10,083 nt of DNA. Origin: Rhabdothermincola_A sp041688815. Lineage in GTDB: Bacteria > Actinomycetota > Acidimicrobiia > Acidimicrobiales > Acidimicrobilacustridaceae. A program made the translations under genes and the position numbers. The notes under the pieces are model-generated. The model ran no database searches, was not told where the DNA came from, and saw nothing but the letters and a program-made list of their open reading frames with translations. The stretch lies in the NCBI GenBank assembly GCA_041688815.1, contig JBDNHK010000092.1, forward strand, positions 1 through 10,083, written 5' to 3'. This document shows positions 5,428-10,083 of this stretch, one piece after another (position 1 is the stretch's first letter; every line of letters begins with the position of its first letter).

Positions 5428-6324
5428 ATGCACGAGGACGGGGGCGCCTGGGCGCTCGACGGCTTCACCGCGTCGCTCACCGGCGCTGCTCCCCTCACCG
5501 TGCGCGCCTATCGATCCGACCTCGGGGCCTTCGTGGAATGGGCCGAGCGCCTCGGGCTCGACGGCCCGACCGGCGTCACCCGCACCACGTTGCGGCGCTA
5601 CGTCGCCCACCTCGGAACCCGGGGCTATGCCCGGCGCACCGTGGCCCGCAAGGCCTCGTCGCTGCGGCGGTACTTCGGATGGGCGGACCGCATCGGCCGG
5701 ATCGGCACCGACCCGTCGGCGGGGCTCAGCGCCCCGAGCGGCGAGGGTCGGCTCCCTCGGGTGCTTCGCGGCGACGAGCTCACGACCCTGCTCGACTCAC
5801 CCGTGGCCACCGCCGCGGCCGACTCGCCGGCGGTGCGCAGCCGCGACGATGCGGTGCTCGAACTCCTCTACGGCAGCGGCCTGCGGGTCGGCGAGCTGTG
5901 CGCCCTGGGCCCGGAGGATCTCGACCTCGATCGGCGGCGCGTCACCGTGTGGGGCAAGGGGTCGAAGCAGCGGGTCGTGCCTCTCGGGGCTCCTACCGTC
6001 GAAGCCCTCCGCGACTGGATCGGACACGGCCGTCGGCTTCTCGCCACGGCGGCGACCCCAGCCGACGCCCTGTTCGTGAACCGCAGGGGTGGGCGCCTCG
6101 GACCCCGCGACGTGCGGCGCATCCTCGACCGCCGAGCGGCGGCCCCCACCCACCCGCACGCGTTGCGGCACACCTTCGCCACTCATCTTCTCGACGGGGG
6201 TGCCGACATACGAGCGGTGCAGGAATTGCTCGGCCATTCCGACCTGGGCACCACGCAGCACTACACTCACGTCAGCAAGCAGCGACTCCGCTCGGTGCTC
6301 GAACAGACCCACCCCCGAGCGTAG
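5428..6324 (+). CDS. xerC: Tyrosine recombinase XerC
   Basis: A 298-residue tyrosine recombinase, of the type that resolves chromosome dimers at dif sites together with XerD. The N-terminal SAM-like core-binding domain (about 8-100) contains the usual TVRAYRSDL and RYVAHL helices. The catalytic domain contains every expected residue: R153 in GSGLRVGELC, K177 in WGKGSKQRVVPL, H244-x-x-R247 in HALRHTFATHLL, H270 in LLGHSDLGTTQ and the nucleophile Y279 in HYTHVS. Length and position before the sigma factor and rpsB match chromosomal xerC rather than a phage or integron integrase. ATG 5428 is preferred over GTG 5422 because a -10-like TACGGT lies six bases upstream of the ATG. The gene stops nine bases before the next start, so they probably share a transcript. 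Confidence 0.93.
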   Translation: MHEDGGAWALDGFTASLTGAAPLTVRAYRSDLGAFVEWAERLGLDGPTGVTRTTLRRYVAHLGTRGYARRTVARKASSLRRYFGWADRIGRIGTDPSAGLSAPSGEGRLPRVLRGDELTTLLDSPVATAAADSPAVRSRDDAVLELLYGSGLRVGELCALGPEDLDLDRRRVTVWGKGSKQRVVPLGAPTVEALRDWIGHGRRLLATAATPADALFVNRRGGRLGPRDVRRILDRRAAAPTHPHALRHTFATHLLDGGADIRAVQELLGHSDLGTTQHYTHVSKQRLRSVLEQTHPRA

Positions 6325-6332
6325 AAATCGCC

Positions 6333-7112
6333 GTGGATGACGAACAGGCTGCACAGACGCAACGACTCTGGGCCACCTACAAGTCGTCGGGGCTCCAGGT
6401 CGGCCGTGATCGGCTCATCCCGGTCTACGCGGCCCTGGTGAAGTACGTGGCCAGCCGGGTAGCTGTCGGCTTGCCTCAGAACGTCGAGCAGAGCGATCTC
6501 GTGAGCTACGGCATGTTCGGGCTCATCGACGCCATCGAGAAGTTCGACCTCGAGCGAGGGTTCAAGTTCGAGACCTACGCCATCGCGCGGATTCGCGGCG
6601 CCATCCTCGACGAACTGCGGTCCATCGACTGGGTACCCCGGTCGGTGCGGGCCAAGGCCAGGGCCCTCGAGCAGGCCTACGCCAACCTCGAGAACGAGTT
6701 GCGGCGCACGCCGACGGAGGCCGAGATCGCCATCGAGCTCGATCTCACCGACGATCAGCTCCAGACCACTCTCTCGCAGATCTCCTTCATCGGTCTCGCG
6801 GCCCTCGACGAGGTCATGGGCGGCGGTGAGCGGGGCGAATCCATGACGCTCGGCGACACGGTCGCCGATGCCGGTCAAGGGCCGGTGGCGGCCTTCGAGG
6901 TCGTGGAGATGAAGCAGATCCTCGCCGACGCCATGCGCGGCATGCCCGAGCGAGAGAAGCTCGTCCTCACCCTCTACTACTACGAAGGTCTGACCCTCGC
7001 CGAGATCGGCCGGGTGCTCGGAGTCACCGAGAGCCGGGTGTGTCAGATCCACACCAAGGCCGTGTTCCAGCTCCGGGGCCGCATCCAGGCCACCGAGCGC
7101 GAACCCGTCTGA
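6333..7112 (+). CDS. whiG: RNA polymerase sigma factor of the WhiG/FliA (sigma-28) family
   Basis: A 259-residue group 3 sigma factor that directs RNA polymerase to flagellar or developmental promoters. Region 2 (about 25-100) has LVKYVASRVAVGLPQNVEQSD, SYGMFGLIDAIEKFD and FKFETYAIARIRGAI; region 3 (about 103-155) starts with PRSVRAKARALEQAY; region 4 (about 195-250) ends with EGLTLAEIGRVLGVTESRVCQIH, a helix-turn-helix for -35 recognition. The GTG at 6333, eight bases after the xerC stop, is the only start near the expected N-terminus; the much longer open frame upstream is an out-of-frame shadow of xerC and dprA. No good Shine-Dalgarno is present, so coupling to xerC is likely. The name whiG follows gene context shared with Streptomyces; FliA is the other name for this family, and targets are not visible here. 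Confidence 0.9.
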   Translation: MDDEQAAQTQRLWATYKSSGLQVGRDRLIPVYAALVKYVASRVAVGLPQNVEQSDLVSYGMFGLIDAIEKFDLERGFKFETYAIARIRGAILDELRSIDWVPRSVRAKARALEQAYANLENELRRTPTEAEIAIELDLTDDQLQTTLSQISFIGLAALDEVMGGGERGESMTLGDTVADAGQGPVAAFEVVEMKQILADAMRGMPEREKLVLTLYYYEGLTLAEIGRVLGVTESRVCQIHTKAVFQLRGRIQATEREPV

Positions 7113-7136
7113 CCCGGCTGAGGTCGGCTTCCGGTC
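7111..7136 (+). terminator. Possible weak hairpin after the sigma factor gene
   Basis: GACCCGG (7111-7117) can pair with CCGGTC (7131-7136) with one bulged C and a 13-base loop, directly at the sigma factor stop codon. There is no U-tract. The rest of the gap to 7245 has no convincing promoter and no gene; it carries one longer-range inverted pair, GGGCAC (7195-7200) with GTGCCC (7228-7233), close to the next ribosome binding site. Confidence 0.25.
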
Positions 7137-7235
7137 GTTGATCGGGTGAATCGGACCTCTCCCCCGAGCGCACGTTCCTCGGTTCCCGTTCCCCGGGCAC
7201 CCAGCTTCTTCCCCCTGGTGTTCCTGCGTGCCCCA

Positions 7236-7241
7236 GGGAGG
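7236..7241 (+). promoter_or_regulatory. Shine-Dalgarno for the secreted M23-like/hydrolase gene
   Basis: GGGAGG at 7236-7241 lies four bases before GTG 7246. The alternative in-frame GTG at 7228 is upstream of this site, so 7246 is preferred. Confidence 0.6.
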
Positions 7242-7245
7242 GTCT

Positions 7246-8946
7246 GTGCTCCGTTCGTGTCGTTGTTCCAGCGCGGTCATCGGCGTTCTGGTCGTCGTCG
7301 TTCTCGCCTCCGGTGTGCCGGCCGGGGACGCCGCTCAGGCCGTACCCAGCGGCTACCGACCCCCCGTGCCGGGGCCGGTGGTGTCGCCCTTCGACCTTCC
7401 GGCCGAGGCCTGGATGCCCGGCAATCGGGGCGTCGACTACGACCCCCCGCGCGGGACCCCGGTGGTGGCTGCCGCCGACGGCGAGGTGGTTTTCGCCGGG
7501 GCCGTCGGCGGCTCCCTGCACGTGACCGTTCGCCACGCCGACGGGCTGCGCACCTCCTATTCGTTCCTGGCCGAGGTCTCGGTCCGCGTCGGGGCCCGCG
7601 TCCGTGGAGGTGACCAGGTCGGGGTGGCCGGCGGGGCCGTGCACTTCGGGGTCCGCGACCCCACGAATCGTTACCTCGACCCGCAGCTGCTCCTCGCCGG
7701 CACCCTGGCGCCGACCCCGGTGCTCGTCCCCGGCTCGGGCGAAGGAATGGATCCTCTGGCCGAGCGCCGGAGCCTCCTCGGTGTCCTGGCCGGTACCGGC
7801 TTGGCCGCCGCCACCTGGGCCCTTGACACCACGGTCGACGCCGTGGTCGACCTTCCGGCCCGGTTGTACGGCGTGACCGTCGTGGTCGGTCACCTGCTCG
7901 ACGCCCTCCGGGAGTGCACCCCGGGCGACGTGGTGGTGCCGGCGCCGTCCGAGCGGCGCATCGTCGTCTTGGTGAGCGGCCTCGGGACGGACAGCGGCGG
8001 GAACTCGGCTTTCGAGTTCCCGACCGGGGAACTGGGGTATGCGCCCGCCGACGTGGTGCGCTTCTCCTACGCCGGTGGCCGCTCGCCCGATGCGGCGGCG
8101 CCCCAGAGCTCGTCCGCAGGGGATCTGGCCGGGATGGAGCAGCGCCCGTTCACCGGCACCGACTCCCAGCAGGACCTCCTGGTGTCGGCCGACCGGCTGG
8201 CGGCTCTTGTGCAGGACGTGGCGGCACGCGAGCCGGGGGTACCCATCGACGTGATCGCCCATTCCCAGGGTGGGGTCGTGTCGAGGCTGGCTCTGGACGA
8301 GGCGGCCGAGGAAGGTCGGCTCCCGCCGTCGGTCTCGTCGCTGGTCACCCTCGGTTCCCCTCATGCCGGCGCCCCGGTTGCCGACATCGTGGCCGGGCTC
8401 CAGGCCAGCCGGGGCGGCCGACAGGTCGTCTCCGGCGTGATCGAGTGGGGCGATCTGGCCCCGTTGGATCCCGACGAGCCCGCGCCGCGACAACTGGGTC
8501 GGTCTTCTCGGGTGCTGGCCGAAGTGCGGGACCGACCCCTCCCCGAGCAGGTGCACTTCGTGTCGATCGGGGCGCGGTGGGACCTCGTGGTTCCCGGGGG
8601 GCAGACGGCCGATGACGCCGCCCACCAGGTGGTGGTGAACCCGGCCGGGCCCAACGCCGACGCCCACTCGGCGTTGACGACCTCCCCGGAGGCCCTGCGT
8701 GAGGTGCGCCTCGCAGTGGCCGGCCTCCCACCGTCGTGCCAGGGCGTGGTCGATGCCATCGTCGATCGTCTGGCCTCGCAGGGCATCTCCGGACTCGAGC
8801 AGGGCCTCGGCGCCGGCGCCTGGACTGCCGCACTGGTCGACGCCGGGCTCGTGTCCCCAGCCCAGGCCCCGATGGTGGTCGACGCGCTGAGCGGTGTGGG
8901 GACCGGGAACCGAGGCGGGTTGGCCGCCGGCCCCCAGCGTCCGTAG
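7246..8946 (+). CDS. Secreted protein: degenerate LytM/M23 domain fused to an alpha/beta-hydrolase
   Basis: A 566-residue exported protein. Residues 1-32 are a Sec signal (Arg/Cys start, long Val/Leu core, AQA cleavage site). Residues about 45-150 form an M23/LytM-like domain (RGVD, GTPVVAAADGEVVFAG, VHFGVRD, YLDPQLLL). The usual first zinc His is N60, D64 remains, the Y-x-H-L histidine is F107, the catalytic His of HxH is A131, and H133 remains, so peptidase activity is doubtful. After a helical linker (about 165-230) comes an alpha/beta-hydrolase (about 235-500): IVVLVSGLGTDSGG, nucleophile S340 in IAHSQGG, VTLGSPHAGAPV, then D446 (RWDLVV) and H474 (DAHSALT), a believable Ser-Asp-His triad. 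It is probably an esterase or lipase at the envelope, perhaps positioned by the M23-like part. In actinobacteria a plain M23 protein usually holds this place before rpsB. Confidence 0.85.
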   Translation: MLRSCRCSSAVIGVLVVVVLASGVPAGDAAQAVPSGYRPPVPGPVVSPFDLPAEAWMPGNRGVDYDPPRGTPVVAAADGEVVFAGAVGGSLHVTVRHADGLRTSYSFLAEVSVRVGARVRGGDQVGVAGGAVHFGVRDPTNRYLDPQLLLAGTLAPTPVLVPGSGEGMDPLAERRSLLGVLAGTGLAAATWALDTTVDAVVDLPARLYGVTVVVGHLLDALRECTPGDVVVPAPSERRIVVLVSGLGTDSGGNSAFEFPTGELGYAPADVVRFSYAGGRSPDAAAPQSSSAGDLAGMEQRPFTGTDSQQDLLVSADRLAALVQDVAAREPGVPIDVIAHSQGGVVSRLALDEAAEEGRLPPSVSSLVTLGSPHAGAPVADIVAGLQASRGGRQVVSGVIEWGDLAPLDPDEPAPRQLGRSSRVLAEVRDRPLPEQVHFVSIGARWDLVVPGGQTADDAAHQVVVNPAGPNADAHSALTTSPEALREVRLAVAGLPPSCQGVVDAIVDRLASQGISGLEQGLGAGAWTAALVDAGLVSPAQAPMVVDALSGVGTGNRGGLAAGPQRP

Positions 8947-8949
8947 ACT
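8920..8949 (+). promoter_or_regulatory. Candidate promoter for rpsB
   Basis: TTGGCC (8920-8925) and TAGACT (8944-8949, TANNNT) are 18 bases apart. The -10 overlaps the stop codon of the hydrolase gene. It would give rpsB its own transcript with a leader of about 130 bases. Confidence 0.5.
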
Positions 8950-8957
8950 GCGACTTC

Positions 8958-8978
8958 GGTTCGACGTCGCGTCGAGCC
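8958..8978 (+). repeat. Stem-loop near the 5' end of the rpsB leader
   Basis: Bases 8958-8966 pair with 8970-8978 (nine pairs including one G-U) around a TCG loop; the core is TCGACG-TCG-CGTCGA. It lies 12 bases after the hydrolase stop and may serve as terminator of that gene or as the first element of the rpsB leader. A second copy of the 3' arm, CGTCGA, at 8980-8985 could compete for the same 5' arm. The core resembles the inverted repeat at 104-121. Confidence 0.45.
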
Positions 8979-9024
8979 CCGTCGAGGAGCCGGTTGCCCC
9001 TCACCACTTCTGCGGGTCCGCCGA

Positions 9025-9077
9025 CCAACGGTCGCCTCTTCGGGGCGCGGGCGGGGCTCGTTCCGCCCAACCGTTGG
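9025..9077 (+). promoter_or_regulatory. Three-way-junction leader of rpsB covering part of the Shine-Dalgarno
   Basis: A closing stem pairs CCAACGG (9025-9031) with CCGTTGG (9071-9077), seven perfect pairs. Inside are two hairpins: 9033-9038 with 9042-9047 (CGCCTC/GGGGCG, one G-U, short UUC loop) and GGGCGG (9049-9054) with CCGCCC (9063-9068). Only four unpaired bases join the three helices (9032, 9048, 9069-9070). The 3' strand of the closing stem includes the first two G of the GGAGGAG ribosome site at 9076-9082. This is the expected layout of a translational operator for ribosomal protein autocontrol; ligand identity (S2 itself) is inference. Confidence 0.5.
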
Positions 9078-9088
9078 AGGAGACAACC

Positions 9089-10083
9089 ATGGCCCCCGTC
9101 GTCACCATGCGCCAGCTGCTCGAGGCCGGTGTCCACTTCGGACACCAGACCCGCCGTTGGAACCCGAAGATGAAGCGTTTCATCCACGGCGAGCGCAACG
9201 GCATCTACCTCATCGACCTGCAGCAGACGCTCGGCCGGATCGAGACGTCCTACAGCTTCGTCCGCGACCTCGTCGCCGGCGGCGGCACCATTTTGTTCGT
9301 GGGCACCAAGAAGCAGGCCCAGGATCCGGTGCAGAGCTACGCCGAGAAGTGCGGGATGCCCTACGTCAACGAGCGCTGGCTCGGCGGCATGCTCACCAAC
9401 TTCCAGACCATCTCCAAGCGGGTCGCGAAGATGAAGGAGTACCAGCGCATGCGCGACTCCGGTGAGTTCGAGGCCATGCCCAAGAAGGAAGCCCTCCTCA
9501 TCAGTCGGGAACTCGAGAAGCTCGAGCGCAACCTGGGCGGCATCCGCAACATGGAGCGCCTGCCCGATGCCATCTTCGTGCTCGACACGAACAAGGAGGA
9601 CATCGCGGTCACCGAGGCCAACAAGCTGGGCCTTCCGATCGTGGCGGTCGTCGACACCAACTGCGACCCCGACATCATCCAGTTCGTCATCCCCGGCAAC
9701 GACGACGCCATCCGTTCGGCCAACCTCATGGCCCGCGTGATCGCCGATGCCGTGGAGGAAGGCCGTTTCATCGCCTCGCGTTCGCGTCAGGCCAGCGCCG
9801 ACGCCGCGGCCGTGCCGGCCGAGCGCACGGCCGAGGAAGAGGCGGCCCACGAGTCCGCCCAGGCCGAGGCCCGCCGTGAGGCCACGCTCGCCGCGCAGCA
9901 GCGTGAGGCGCGCATCGCCGCGGAGGCGTCGGAACCGTCGCAGTCCGCGATCGAGACCGAAGCCCTGTCGGCCGACGAGGACACCCGCGCCGGCCTGACC
10001 CCCGAGAACGCCCAGAACCTCCTCGACGACGCCTCGGCGGTCACTCAGGCCGAGATCGCCGCTGAGACCCCCGCTGAGACCCC
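9089..10083 (+). CDS. rpsB: 30S ribosomal protein S2 (3' end outside window)
   Basis: Small-subunit ribosomal protein S2, incomplete: 331 codons and two bases are present and no stop is reached. Start ATG 9089 is preceded by GGAGGAG (9076-9082). Both S2 signatures are visible: VHFGHQTRRWNPKMKRFI (15-32) and PDAIFVLDTNKEDIAVTEA (159-177), along with GTKKQAQ (72-78), NERWLGGMLTNF (94-105) and DPDIIQFVIPGNDDAIRS (193-210). The conserved body ends near residue 231. Beyond it is a tail of at least 100 residues rich in Ala, Glu and Arg (about 232-285), then a more acidic part ending in a tandem AETP motif that runs off the edge. Many S2 proteins stop soon after residue 231; extended tails occur in some actinobacteria. 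tsf would be expected next. Confidence 0.97.
   Translation, partial: MAPVVTMRQLLEAGVHFGHQTRRWNPKMKRFIHGERNGIYLIDLQQTLGRIETSYSFVRDLVAGGGTILFVGTKKQAQDPVQSYAEKCGMPYVNERWLGGMLTNFQTISKRVAKMKEYQRMRDSGEFEAMPKKEALLISRELEKLERNLGGIRNMERLPDAIFVLDTNKEDIAVTEANKLGLPIVAVVDTNCDPDIIQFVIPGNDDAIRSANLMARVIADAVEEGRFIASRSRQASADAAAVPAERTAEEEAAHESAQAEARREATLAAQQREARIAAEASEPSQSAIETEALSADEDTRAGLTPENAQNLLDDASAVTQAEIAAETPAET

Noticed and set aside
5428..6324. Phage or island integrase with an attachment site
   Set aside because: All features match chromosomal XerC, including its conserved neighbours; no tRNA, direct repeat or phage gene is nearby.
5199..6332. Upstream extension of the sigma factor frame through dprA and xerC
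   Set aside because: The translated extension is Arg/Pro-rich noise out of frame with xerC; sigma family similarity begins only after GTG 6333.
7024..8667. Long minus-strand frame opposite the M23-like/hydrolase gene
   Set aside because: Antisense shadow with Gly/His/Arg-rich composition and no motif; the plus strand carries a signal peptide and a catalytic triad.
8345..9850. Minus-strand frame opposite rpsB
   Set aside because: It mirrors the S2 gene and the end of the hydrolase gene; no independent ribosome site or domain.
1..10083. CRISPR array, insertion sequence or defence system
   Set aside because: No regularly spaced direct repeats, transposase, terminal inverted repeats or defence-gene motifs were found on either strand.

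Overview
This window is chromosomal DNA from a high-GC actinobacterium. GC is very high, GTG and TTG starts are frequent, and the gene order DUF2469 - yraN - yifB - dprA - xerC - whiG-type sigma factor - M23-like secreted protein - rpsB is the block that in actinobacteria sits between the rnhB/lepB region and tsf/pyrH/frr. A member of the Acidimicrobiia would fit the gene content, but the window alone cannot fix the lineage below 'deep actinobacterial'.

Layout. Positions 1-194 hold no supportable gene. DUF2469 (195-515) and the UPF0102/YraN nuclease-fold gene (512-856) overlap by four bases. A GC-rich hairpin (869-891) lies in the short convergent gap before a minus-strand pair: a histidine phosphatase (932-1609) and, overlapping it by one base, a 34-residue single-span membrane protein (1609-1713). 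A gap with two palindromes (about 1714-1826) separates this pair from a divergently read lipoprotein cytochrome c (1827-2168). Next comes a minus-strand stretch (about 2202-2466) that looks like the broken remains of a PI-PLC-X-like phosphodiesterase gene. This whole 857-2695 segment interrupts the usual yraN-yifB junction. The plus-strand block then resumes: yifB (2696-4210), dprA (4210-5361), xerC (5428-6324), a WhiG/FliA sigma factor (6333-7112), a secreted protein joining a degenerate LytM/M23 domain to an alpha/beta-hydrolase (7246-8946), and rpsB (9089 to the window edge, incomplete).

How the genes fit together. DprA (ssDNA and RecA loader), YifB (AAA+ helicase-like protein of the ComM family) and YraN (nuclease fold) form the familiar DNA-uptake and recombination group. 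XerC resolves chromosome dimers at replication termini. The sigma factor is the type that drives flagellar or developmental genes. The secreted M23-like/hydrolase protein would act at the cell envelope. rpsB begins the translation cluster and has its own promoter candidate and a strongly structured leader.

The most notable points are: a leader before rpsB that folds into a compact three-way junction covering part of the Shine-Dalgarno; the secreted protein whose peptidase domain has lost most zinc and catalytic residues while its fused hydrolase keeps a plausible Ser-Asp-His triad; a previously unlisted 34-residue membrane protein translationally coupled to the phosphatase; a decayed phospholipase-like gene; and an S2 protein with an Ala/Glu-rich tail of at least 100 residues. 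I see no CRISPR array, insertion sequence, tRNA or rRNA.
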